The translations under genes and the position numbers were made by a program. The notes under the pieces are model-generated. The model did no database searches and was not told the origin of the DNA. It saw nothing but the letters and a program-made list of their open reading frames with translations. A stretch of 6,343 nt of DNA from Clostridiales bacterium. Its GTDB lineage: Bacteria > Bacillota > Clostridia > Lachnospirales > Lachnospiraceae. Of the stretch, positions 1 to 6,050 are shown piece after piece. The DNA lies in the NCBI GenBank assembly GCA_015655565.1, contig JAATEU010000181.1, forward strand, positions 1-6,343, given 5' to 3'. Positions within the stretch are counted from its first letter, which is position 1. The number at the start of each line of letters is the position of its first letter.

Positions 1-1
1 A

Positions 2-727
2 AATGTCAGCTTCCGCTATCAGGAGGAAAGCGTCATCAAAAATGCCAGCTTCCGAATTCCTCAAGGCAAGGTGACGGCGCTGGTGGGACCCTCGGGGAGC
101 GGGAAAAGCACCCTGTCCAAGCTGATCGCCCGCTTTTGGGATGTGAACGAGGGGAGAATCCTGATCGGCGGCGCGGATATTCGGGAAATTGATCCTGAAC
201 GCCTGCTGACATGGATTTCCTTTGTGTTTCAGGAGGTGGTGCTGTTTAACGACACGATTTACAACAACATTGCCATCGGTAAAGCGGGAGCGACCCGCGA
301 GGAAGTGGAAAAAGCGGCGCGGCTTGCCAATTGCCACGGCTTTATATCCCGGCTGCCGGAGGGCTACAATACGCTTACGGGAGAGAACGGCTGCACGCTG
401 TCCGGCGGCGAACGGCAGCGGATATCCATCGCCCGCGCCCTGTTGAAGGATGCTCCCATCGTGCTGCTGGACGAGGCCACCGCTTCCCTTGACCCTGAAA
501 ACGAACTGGAAATCCAGGAAGCTATCTCCCATCTGATCAAAGAAAAAACCGTGGTTGTCATCGCCCACAGGCTGCGCACCATCGCAGGCGCGGATAACAT
601 TGTCGTCTTAGAGAACGGACAGGTGGCAGAGCAGGGCTCAGGCCCGCAGCTTCTCAAAACAGGAGGCCTGTATGCAAGGCTGTTCGGCATCCAGCAGGAA
701 AACTCCGGCTGGGCTGTGGAGGCGTAA
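2..727 (+). CDS. ABC exporter-type ATP-binding domain, 3' part of gene (5' end outside window)
   Basis: This is the C-terminal nucleotide-binding domain of an ABC transporter; it hydrolyses ATP at the inner face of the membrane to drive transport. The reading frame is open from base 2 (NVSFRYQEESVIKNASF...), so the GTG at 71 is internal and not a start. All ATPase motifs are intact: Walker A GPSGSGKST (86-112), Q-loop Gln (230-232), signature LSGGERQR (398-421), Walker B IVLLDE (458-475) and switch His in VIAHRL (566-568). The ending (Walker B followed by ATASLD, then a short tail ending WAVEA) is typical of half-transporters with an N-terminal membrane domain fused to the ATPase, as in the MsbA/ABCB-like exporter group. 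That membrane part would lie left of the window. Two 60-base samples counted by eye (61-120 and 421-480) are about 65% and 63% G+C, far above the neighbours. The substrate is unknown; exporter type is likely, and a siderophore or drug role would be a guess. Confidence 0.93.
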   Translation, partial: NVSFRYQEESVIKNASFRIPQGKVTALVGPSGSGKSTLSKLIARFWDVNEGRILIGGADIREIDPERLLTWISFVFQEVVLFNDTIYNNIAIGKAGATREEVEKAARLANCHGFISRLPEGYNTLTGENGCTLSGGERQRISIARALLKDAPIVLLDEATASLDPENELEIQEAISHLIKEKTVVVIAHRLRTIAGADNIVVLENGQVAEQGSGPQLLKTGGLYARLFGIQQENSGWAVEA

Positions 728-753
728 GCCTATACGCTGTGATGGATGGGACA

Positions 754-780
754 GGGCGGAGCTTTGGGGAGAGCTCGCCC
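754..780 (+). other. GC-rich stem-loop after the ABC transporter gene
   Basis: GGGCG plus AGCT (754-758, 760-763) pair with AGCT plus CGCCC (772-780) around an 8-base loop, with one bulged G at 759. It sits 27 bases after the ABC stop codon. No U-tract follows (the next bases are TTGACGCC), so it is not a standard intrinsic terminator. It may mark or protect the 3' end of the transporter transcript. The rest of 728-890 shows no gene or convincing motif. Confidence 0.4.
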
Positions 781-890
781 TTGACGCCATTAAAAACGCA
801 AGCGCCAATTAATACTCAAAAAGCCAAAACAAGAACAAATCTGACCCGGAATTATAAATTGTTTTTGCTCTATTCTACGAGATAAAAGCA

Positions 891-899
891 TGATATAAT
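891..899 (+). promoter_or_regulatory. Extended -10 promoter for the fused kinase gene
   Basis: TGATATAAT is a perfect extended -10 element (TGN followed by TATAAT at 894-899). The hexamer at the 17-base spacing, TATTCT (871-876), is a poor -35, which fits an extended -10 promoter. Transcription would begin near 906, leaving a short leader that contains a small CCGC-ACA-GCGG hairpin (910-920) ahead of the gene. The same ten bases, ATGATATAAT, recur before the regulator at the right end of the window. Confidence 0.65.
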
Positions 900-948
900 T
901 TATACAAAGCCGCACAGCGGAAAGGTATGTGGCTTGGTCTGCCGGGAA

Positions 949-953
949 AGAGG
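949..953 (+). promoter_or_regulatory. Ribosome binding site supporting a TTG start at 963
   Basis: AGAGG lies 9 bases before TTG 963 and favours that start over ATG 927. The purines before ATG 927 (GGAAAGG, 919-925) almost touch the codon. The 12 residues added by the ATG start (MWLGLPGKRVYY) do not look like the beginning of a phosphotransferase-family protein, whereas MNVISSIKGF does. Confidence 0.5.
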
Positions 954-962
954 GTGTATTAT

Positions 963-2696
963 TTGAACGTTATAAGCAGCATAAAGGGCTTCGAAACATT
1001 TGTTAAAGTTGAACCTGTCAGCAAAGGCATGTCAAGTGACAAGAAGTATTATGTTGAAACGGTTGATAGGCGGCATCTGCTTCTTCGCATGACCGACATC
1101 TCCGAATATTACCGCAAAAAGTCCGAATTTAAAATGATGAAACAGGTTTTTGCATTGGATGTTCCAATGCCTGAGCCGCTGGATTTTGGATTGTGTAATG
1201 ATGGTAAAAGTGTGTATACATTGCTCACTTGGGTTGATGGGGATGAAGTGGAGGCCGTTTTACCAACATTATCAGAAACGAAACAATACATTCTTGGTAT
1301 AAAATCCGGAGAGATTCTTCGTAAAATCCACTCCATTCCTGCATCATCGGACGCTGATAGCTGGGCAGAGAGATACTTTTCTGTGATTGACGAGAGACTT
1401 GACGCCTTTAGAACCGAAGGTGTTCCATTTAATGGCGATACCATTATTTTGGAATATCTTGAAGCTAACAGGCATATGCTCAAAGACCTTCCACAATGCC
1501 GGCATCATGGCGACTATCATGAAGGAAATATGATTCTTACCAAAGATGGTAAGCTTTTTGTTATTGACTGGCATTATGTTGACTTCGATAACTATGGCGA
1601 CCCCTGGTATGAGTTTAATCGTGTCGGATGTACATATCCAGCGTTTGCATCGGGGCAAATCAACGGATATTTTAATGGTAAACCGCCGGAAAAGTTTTGG
1701 CGGTTGTTAGCCTATTACCTTGCGGCAAGCGCAATCACTTCAATTGTATGGGCGAAATACTTCGCTCCCGAAAGGCTTAACGCCATACTAAAACTAAACG
1801 AGGATATCCTTGCTTGGTTTGACAACATGAAAAATCCTGTTCCATCATGGTACACAGAGGATTTATATATTCAATATATTGACGAAATACCCTACAAGCT
1901 AAAAAAGCCGTTTGACATGTCATTTATCAGCCGATACGGCACAGTTTTCAAAGTGTTTGACGATCAGGATTCGGGCAATATCTGCTTCGGCATACAGAAT
2001 GACGATGGGAAGTATTTTATTAAGTTTGCGGGTGCGCCGACAGAAAGAGCTTGCTGTTGGCCTGAACACGCCATTCAAAATCTTAAATCTGCCCTCCCTG
2101 CTTACCGTGACCTGGCTCATGACAATCTCATAGACCTTGTTAGCGATGAAGAAATAGGCGGCGGTTATGCCGCTGTGTTCAAATGGACAGACAGTGAATG
2201 TATGGGGCGCATGTATCCAGCGTCACAAAAGAAATTTATGGACATGCCCATTGAAACAAAGCTTCGTGTATATGAAGATATTTTGCTGTTTCACACTCAT
2301 GTACACGAAAAAGGCTATGTGGCTATTGATTTTTACGACGGCAGTATCATGTATGACTTTGAAAAAGCGCAGACAATTATCTGTGATATTGATTTTTACT
2401 CAAAGAAGCCGTACATAAATAAAATGGGGCGGTTGTGGGGCAGTTCTCGCTATATGTCGCCGGAAGAATTTATGTTGGGTGCCGAAATTGATGAAATTAC
2501 AAATGTTTACACGATGGGCGCGGTTGCTTTTGCATTGTTTTCAGAATATGACCGCTCAATAGAAAAATGGCCGCTCGGCAAAGAGTTATATGAAGTTATA
2601 AAAAAAGCTGTAAGTGATGAACGAGAGTTACGGCAACGTTCAATACGGCAGCTTATCGACGAATGGAATTGCTCAAAGACGGTGAATGGATTTTAA
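963..2696 (+). CDS. Fusion protein: APH-like phosphotransferase domain + Ser/Thr-kinase-like domain
   Basis: 577 residues from TTG 963 (589 if ATG 927 is used; residue numbers here use 963). Residues 1 to about 300 form an aminoglycoside/choline phosphotransferase (APH)-family domain. It has the early SSDKKYYVE segment, the catalytic loop HGDYHEGN (D184, N189; 1506-1529) and the metal-binding IDW (D202). Residues about 301-577 form a second kinase fold resembling a Firmicutes Ser/Thr-protein-kinase-like family. It has a VAIK-type Lys in YFIKFAG (K354), a catalytic-loop equivalent VAIDFYDGS (D456), a DFG-region equivalent CDIDFY (D475/D477) and an APE-type motif, RYMSPEE (E501). Each half is about full length for its family and there is no obvious linker. 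No signal peptide or membrane segment is seen, so it is probably cytoplasmic. It has its own promoter and terminator, hence is likely monocistronic. The APH half could modify an antibiotic or another small molecule; resistance is not shown by the sequence. Function of the second half is unknown. The frame is intact throughout. Confidence 0.85.
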   Translation: MNVISSIKGFETFVKVEPVSKGMSSDKKYYVETVDRRHLLLRMTDISEYYRKKSEFKMMKQVFALDVPMPEPLDFGLCNDGKSVYTLLTWVDGDEVEAVLPTLSETKQYILGIKSGEILRKIHSIPASSDADSWAERYFSVIDERLDAFRTEGVPFNGDTIILEYLEANRHMLKDLPQCRHHGDYHEGNMILTKDGKLFVIDWHYVDFDNYGDPWYEFNRVGCTYPAFASGQINGYFNGKPPEKFWRLLAYYLAASAITSIVWAKYFAPERLNAILKLNEDILAWFDNMKNPVPSWYTEDLYIQYIDEIPYKLKKPFDMSFISRYGTVFKVFDDQDSGNICFGIQNDDGKYFIKFAGAPTERACCWPEHAIQNLKSALPAYRDLAHDNLIDLVSDEEIGGGYAAVFKWTDSECMGRMYPASQKKFMDMPIETKLRVYEDILLFHTHVHEKGYVAIDFYDGSIMYDFEKAQTIICDIDFYSKKPYINKMGRLWGSSRYMSPEEFMLGAEIDEITNVYTMGAVAFALFSEYDRSIEKWPLGKELYEVIKKAVSDERELRQRSIRQLIDEWNCSKTVNGF

Positions 2697-2702
2697 GGGA
2701 GC

Positions 2703-2723
2703 GTGAAATAAACATCATTTCAC
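2703..2723 (+). other. Stem-loop 1 in the 3' region of the fused kinase gene
   Basis: GTGAAAT (2703-2709) and ATTTCAC (2717-2723) form a perfect 7-bp stem with a 7-base loop, starting 6 bases after the stop codon. A weaker 5-bp stem with a 7-base loop follows (CCAAT 2730-2734, ATTGG 2742-2746). Both precede the terminator hairpin. No U-tract follows either one, so they are not terminators themselves; a role in transcript stability is possible but not shown. Confidence 0.4.
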
Positions 2724-2754
2724 CAAGTACCAATTACAAATATTGGAGAAGTTG

Positions 2755-2793
2755 ATAGAGTCACGGAATTTAACTCCGTGGCTCTATTTTTTT
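2755..2793 (+). terminator. Intrinsic terminator of the fused kinase gene
   Basis: A 13-bp stem (2755-2767 with 2775-2787) has one G-U wobble and a 7-base loop, and runs directly into seven T residues (2787-2793). It starts 58 bases after the stop codon. The opposite strand lacks a T-run on the other side, so it acts on the + strand only. Confidence 0.92.
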
Positions 2794-2803
2794 GCTCTCT
2801 TTC

Positions 2804-2835
2804 AAAAACGTCCTTGACAAATCAAGGCTTTTTTT
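2804..2835. terminator. Probable bidirectional terminator between convergent genes
   Basis: CCTTGA (2812-2817) and TCAAGG (2822-2827) form a 6-bp stem with loop CAAA. Five A residues lie to the left (2804-2808) and seven T residues to the right (2829-2835), so each strand reads hairpin followed by a T-run. It can end the minus-strand sugar operon, whose last stop lies 14 bases away, and back up the + strand terminator just upstream. Confidence 0.75.
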
Positions 2836-2848
2836 CTTAATTTTTTCT

Positions 2849-3568
2849 TTATTTAATCTGATTTAAAGATTCAAAATCATTTTTTATGCTATCCCATACG
2901 GGTTTATCAAATTCTTCATGTTCCATCACAAAGTATTTGGCATAGGAGGAAGCCTCTTTTATCTTCTTCATATCAATAATGCCTTCTGCTACATCCACGT
3001 TGGCCTTGTTGGAATCCATCTGCTTGATATGAATCAGTTCTACTTTCTTACCCCATTTTTTAATATACTCCACCGGGTCGATACCGGCATAAGCAATCCA
3101 GAATACATCAAGTTCCAGAATGACATTGTCATTGGTATTCTCAGCTAAGATATCCAGCGGAAATTTACCGTCTATTTCTTTAAACTCATGGGCATGATTA
3201 TGATACCCTACTTTAATATTCTCTTTAATTGCTTTATCTGCGGCTATATTAAGCACCTCTGCCAATTTATCAATTTGTTCCCTGGTATCCACTTTGGCAT
3301 AAGGGCAGATGATATATTTGGAACCAATGGTTTTATTAATTCTAAGTTCCTCTTCAAAGGAATCTTCAAAAATCTGCATTCCGGTGTGGGAACCAACCGA
3401 ATACAAATTATTATCCTTTAAAAGTGCAGTTAATTCCTCTGGGGTTAATCCGCCATACCCGGCAAATTCCACGCCTTTATAACCGATTCTTCCAACCTGC
3501 TCAAGCGATTTTTTAAAATCCTTTTTTGTTTCTTCATGAATTGAGTATAGTTGTAATGATACTTCCAT
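2849..3568 (-). CDS. Sugar phosphate isomerase/epimerase-type TIM barrel protein
   Basis: 239 residues, of the xylose-isomerase-like TIM-barrel superfamily (AP endonuclease 2 fold) that includes sugar epimerases, inosose dehydratases and 3-keto-sugar lyases or isomerases. Family signs are the early IGYKGVEFAG (E34), SHTG (H61), GYHNHAHEF (H123, H125, E128), ILELDVFW (E152, D154), LIHIKQMD (H180) and MEHEEF (E216). The acidic and His residues match the usual divalent-metal site (established for the family), so the enzyme is probably active and cytosolic. At 239 residues it is slightly shorter than the usual 250-290. The ATG is supported by AGAGGA (3575-3580) six bases upstream. It is the last gene of the minus-strand operon, 33 bases after the second oxidoreductase, and is followed by a terminator. 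It probably acts on an oxidised sugar made by the upstream dehydrogenases; the exact reaction (isomerisation, epimerisation or elimination) cannot be told from sequence. Confidence 0.88.
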   Translation of the reverse strand: MEVSLQLYSIHEETKKDFKKSLEQVGRIGYKGVEFAGYGGLTPEELTALLKDNNLYSVGSHTGMQIFEDSFEEELRINKTIGSKYIICPYAKVDTREQIDKLAEVLNIAADKAIKENIKVGYHNHAHEFKEIDGKFPLDILAENTNDNVILELDVFWIAYAGIDPVEYIKKWGKKVELIHIKQMDSNKANVDVAEGIIDMKKIKEASSYAKYFVMEHEEFDKPVWDSIKNDFESLNQIK

Positions 3569-3601
3569 ATAGATTCCTCTTTTATTCTTTTATTTGGCAG
3601 A

Positions 3602-4567
3602 TTAAACGTTTTCTTTTTTCCCGCTCCTGTGTGATTTATAAGCCGCCTCCATCATTCTGGTCAGCAGGATTGCATCGCCGATACCAAAGGTTACTCCGAC
3701 TTTGTTCATTTCCCCGCTTGCCCACTGCACAACCGGTGAAGGAAGTGTTTCCGGCAGATGCTCTGCCGATGCCCATTTACCACCGGTTTCCTGATTGGCA
3801 TACGTGATACCGTCACGAACCAGGAGGCAGCCTTGTGTACCGCTTATTTCAAGAGTTGGGGGATTATAATTTGATACAAAGCCCGTCTCGGAGATGCCAA
3901 TGATTCCTTTCTCAAATTCCAGAAGGGAAACAGCGTTATCTTCCACCTCACGGCCGGTAATATTGGTAAATACGGATTGGACCGTCTTCGGCTCTCCCAG
4001 TATCCAGCTTAATAAATACATGGGATGGGCGCCCAGATCAATCATTGCGCCGCCCCCGCACTGCTCTTTGTCATAAAAGTGGGCCGGCAGCCAGTTACCT
4101 ATGCTTCCGTTATGTACATTACGCATTCTTGCATAAGTAATCTGTCCTAAGGCCCCGCTTTGTACCATTTGTTTTGCAAATAAGAATTTACGGTCGCATT
4201 TCCTGACCAGGGATAAGGTAATGTCCGTACCCTTTTGTTCCAACGCTTTCTTAATTTCGAGACAGTCTGCAACAGCCAGGGCTAAGACTTTTTCGCTAAA
4301 TACCTTTTTGCCGGCATGAATGGCTTTTAAGATCAGTTCTTTATGCATTGAAGTTGGGGAGGTTATCACAACACCATCAATGGTTTTATCCGAAAGCAGC
4401 TCCTCATAATTCTGATAGAACTTTGCATGAAACTGATCTGCATACTTCCTTCCCCGTTCCATATTTTCATCCCAGACAGCAGTTACCTTACTGTCCGTTT
4501 TCTCTGTAATTTCTTTTGTATATCCTTCTGCATGTACATGCCAATAACTTATAACAGCTATATTCAT
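3602..4567 (-). CDS. Divergent Gfo/Idh/MocA-family oxidoreductase (WHVHA type)
   Basis: 321 residues. The fold is that of Gfo/Idh/MocA proteins: an N-terminal Rossmann-like half, then a C-terminal half with GGGAMIDLGAHPMYLL (D177, H181, Y184), which matches the family's substrate-site segment. The N-terminus reads MNIAVISYWHVHAEGY, where the usual GxGxxG dinucleotide motif is absent. The usual EKP motif reads SEKVLAL (E92, K93, V94), keeping the family lysine. I recall this WHVHA/EKVLAL pattern as a recurring subgroup, so it is probably not decay. Start: ATG at 4567 has AGGGGG (4578-4583) 10 bases upstream. A longer start at 4642 lacks a ribosome binding site and lies only 3 bases from the previous stop, so it is rejected. 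It is the middle gene of the operon, 78 bases after the first oxidoreductase. Likely role: oxidation, reduction or another redox step on a sugar derivative, with cofactor binding uncertain. Confidence 0.87.
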   Translation of the reverse strand: MNIAVISYWHVHAEGYTKEITEKTDSKVTAVWDENMERGRKYADQFHAKFYQNYEELLSDKTIDGVVITSPTSMHKELILKAIHAGKKVFSEKVLALAVADCLEIKKALEQKGTDITLSLVRKCDRKFLFAKQMVQSGALGQITYARMRNVHNGSIGNWLPAHFYDKEQCGGGAMIDLGAHPMYLLSWILGEPKTVQSVFTNITGREVEDNAVSLLEFEKGIIGISETGFVSNYNPPTLEISGTQGCLLVRDGITYANQETGGKWASAEHLPETLPSPVVQWASGEMNKVGVTFGIGDAILLTRMMEAAYKSHRSGKKENV

Positions 4568-4645
4568 ACGGCGGTTTCCCCCTATTCTATTTTTGACCCT
4601 CCCGGAAACTCTGACAGCCTGTTTAACAGGTAGAAAGTACATTTT

Positions 4646-5728
4646 TTAATCAAAATAAACCGGCTGTCCTGTTTCGGCGGATACATAAATTGCTTCCAGA
4701 ATCTCGGATACTACGCAGGCCTGTTCCGGCTCTACGATAACCCCGGTATCATTCTTCACGGCATCAATCCAATGTCTGGCTTCCATCTCAGCCGGATCAC
4801 CGGAGACACCTTCGTAAAAAGCAACACCGCCGCTTGATAAATCCGGTTTTACTTCAATCAGGCGGTTAAATTCGCCCTTGTTAATGGTAACACTCTCCTT
4901 AATCTGCGCTCCGGCGTCTGTTCCGCATAATACGGTGCTGCCCTCCGGAACCGGTTCACTTGTATTAAGCGCCCAGCTGGACTCTAAAATAATCGTGGCG
5001 CCATTTTTCATAACAATGAATCCAAATGCGGAATCTTCCATGGTATTTTCAGAAGGATCCCAGCCGCCCCAGGGATTGCCGCATTCCGGATTGCTTACTT
5101 TTTTATATTTTGTTCCCACTACCATCTTCGGCTCATAGTTATTCATAAGATACAGGGTAATATCCAGGGAGTGGGTTCCGATATCAATTAACGGTCCGCC
5201 GCCCTGTTCGTATTCATTAAGGAAAACACCCCAATTGGGAGTTCCCCTTCTTCTTATGGCAAAAGCCTTGGCAAAATAGATTTCACCCAGGTCGCCACGT
5301 TCGATTACACTCTTAAGATAAACTGCCTCCGGTTTATGTCTGTGCTGATAACCAATGGTAAGTTTTTTGCCGGTTTCTTTGGCAGCTTCCACCATTTTTC
5401 TGGCATCTGCAGCCGTTTTTGCCATAGGCTTTTCACACATTACATGTTTTCCGGCATGCAGGGCATCACTAGAGATTGCTGCATGGGAACGGTTTGGTGT
5501 ACAAACATGGACAACTTCAATTTCCGGATCTTTTAATAATTCCTTATAGTCCGTGCAGACCCTTGCATCCGGCGCACCATATTGTTTTTTTGCTTTTTCG
5601 GCTCTTTCTTCTACCAGATCACAAAATGCAGCCAGTTCCACGTCAGCCAGTTTGCTTAAAGAAGGCATATGCTTGCCATTCGCAATTCCACCACAGCCGA
5701 TAATGCCAACCTTTACTTTCTTCTCCAT
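4646..5728 (-). CDS. Gfo/Idh/MocA-family sugar dehydrogenase
   Basis: 360 residues, the normal length. This family oxidises sugar or inositol hydroxyls using NAD(P) in the cytosol. Visible signs are the Rossmann motif VGIIGCGGIA (G11, G13, G14), VHVCTPNRSH after strand 4, the catalytic-site CEKP (E99, K100, P101), and GGGPLIDIGTHSLDI (D182, H186, D189), which supplies the usual substrate/catalytic residues. The segment AIRRRGTPNWG (from about residue 157) resembles, from memory, the subgroup containing gut bacterial glycoside 3-dehydrogenases of the DgpA type; this is a suggestion, not a proof. Start ATG 5728 is preceded by AGGAGA (5739-5744) at 10 bases. It is first in the minus-strand operon, directly downstream of the regulatory region shared with the AraC-type regulator. 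Alternative substrates include inositol or uronate-type sugars. Confidence 0.92.
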   Translation of the reverse strand: MEKKVKVGIIGCGGIANGKHMPSLSKLADVELAAFCDLVEERAEKAKKQYGAPDARVCTDYKELLKDPEIEVVHVCTPNRSHAAISSDALHAGKHVMCEKPMAKTAADARKMVEAAKETGKKLTIGYQHRHKPEAVYLKSVIERGDLGEIYFAKAFAIRRRGTPNWGVFLNEYEQGGGPLIDIGTHSLDITLYLMNNYEPKMVVGTKYKKVSNPECGNPWGGWDPSENTMEDSAFGFIVMKNGATIILESSWALNTSEPVPEGSTVLCGTDAGAQIKESVTINKGEFNRLIEVKPDLSSGGVAFYEGVSGDPAEMEARHWIDAVKNDTGVIVEPEQACVVSEILEAIYVSAETGQPVYFD

Positions 5729-5788
5729 AGTGTTTTAATCTCCTTTTTTATATTTTATGTATGTCCCGGTATCATTTATTATAAGCTT

Positions 5789-5818
5789 TTTATACCCTGA
5801 CCACCTGTTTTATTGCAA
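5789..5818 (-). promoter_or_regulatory. Candidate promoter of the sugar operon
   Basis: On the minus strand, TTGCAA (5813-5818, -35) is followed after 18 bases by TATAAA (5789-5794, -10). A second, perfect TATAAT lies slightly downstream (5778-5783) but has no good -35 at 16-18 bases. Either would start transcription shortly before the first oxidoreductase. The weak -35 fits a promoter that needs an activator, as expected for AraC-type control. Confidence 0.45.
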
Positions 5819-5858
5819 CTATACAGTCGTACCGCTGAAAGTTACTTTTGATTTGCAC

Positions 5859-5884
5859 AAAACAAGTAAAAACGCACTTGTTTT
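5859..5884. repeat. Perfect 9-bp inverted repeat, candidate operator
   Basis: AAAACAAGT (5859-5867) and ACTTGTTTT (5876-5884) are perfect inverted arms around AAAAACGC. The repeat lies just upstream of the candidate operon promoter (-35 ends at 5818), a good place for an activator site. No T-run follows either arm beyond the four T residues of the arm itself, so a terminator is less likely. Confidence 0.5.
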
Positions 5885-5903
5885 AGCACCACCCGACCCC
5901 GTA

Positions 5904-5926
5904 TTTTCATCAAAGGCGTATGAAAA
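5904..5926. repeat. Perfect 7-bp inverted repeat, candidate operator
   Basis: TTTTCAT (5904-5910) and ATGAAAA (5920-5926) flank a 9-base spacer. Centre-to-centre distance from the 9-bp repeat to its left is about 43 bases, close to four helical turns, so both could face the same side of DNA. Protein binding here is inference. Confidence 0.4.
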
Positions 5927-5943
5927 CAGCCTGCGGATGATAG

Positions 5944-6003
5944 TTGAATAACTACGTTTTATTTTACTAAAATATAGCATAAGGGCAATTATTATGATAT
6001 AAT
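5944..6003 (+). promoter_or_regulatory. Candidate promoters of the AraC-type regulator
   Basis: Two options are visible. One is TTGAAT (5944-5949), 18 bases, TAAAAT (5968-5973). The other is an extended -10, TGATATAAT (5995-6003), with no good -35. The second matches the element before the fused kinase gene and would start transcription about 40 bases before the coding region. Confidence 0.5.
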
Positions 6004-6036
6004 AATTTAACAAAAAAATATCAATATTTTGTCCTT

Positions 6037-6042
6037 AGGAGG
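6037..6042 (+). promoter_or_regulatory. Ribosome binding site deciding the TTG start at 6051
   Basis: A perfect AGGAGG sits 8 bases before TTG 6051. The frame from that TTG is open to the window end and gives a convincing regulator sensor domain, so this site fixes the start despite the absence of an ATG. Confidence 0.9.
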
Positions 6043-6050
6043 ATATCATT

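Larger units (their letters stand above)
5729..6050. promoter_or_regulatory. Divergent intergenic control region
   Basis: These 322 bases separate the minus-strand sugar operon from the plus-strand regulator and hold no credible gene. They contain candidate promoters for both directions, two inverted repeats (5859-5884 and 5904-5926) and a short one, TAGTT-GAAT-AACTA (5941-5954). Divergent placement of an AraC-type regulator and its target operon is a common arrangement, so this is the likely binding region of that regulator. I saw no convincing catabolite-repression (CRE) site or riboswitch. Confidence 0.7.

Noticed and set aside
71..73. GTG as the start of the ABC transporter ATP-binding protein
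   Set aside because: The frame is open to base 2 with typical pre-Walker-A sequence (SFRYQEESVIKNASF), so the gene begins outside the window.
4618..4630. CCTGTTTAACAGG palindrome between the two oxidoreductase genes as a terminator or attenuator
   Set aside because: Only a 5-bp stem with a 3-base loop, and no T-run follows on the minus strand.
4568..4642. 25-residue N-terminal extension of the second oxidoreductase
   Set aside because: No ribosome binding site, and the residues (MYFLPVKQAVRVSG...) do not match a Rossmann start; ATG 4567 has AGGGGG upstream and begins directly with the first strand.
5819..6013. 64-residue minus-strand reading frame in the control region
   Set aside because: No ribosome binding site, no recognisable protein family, and it overlaps the inverted repeats and the promoters for both directions.
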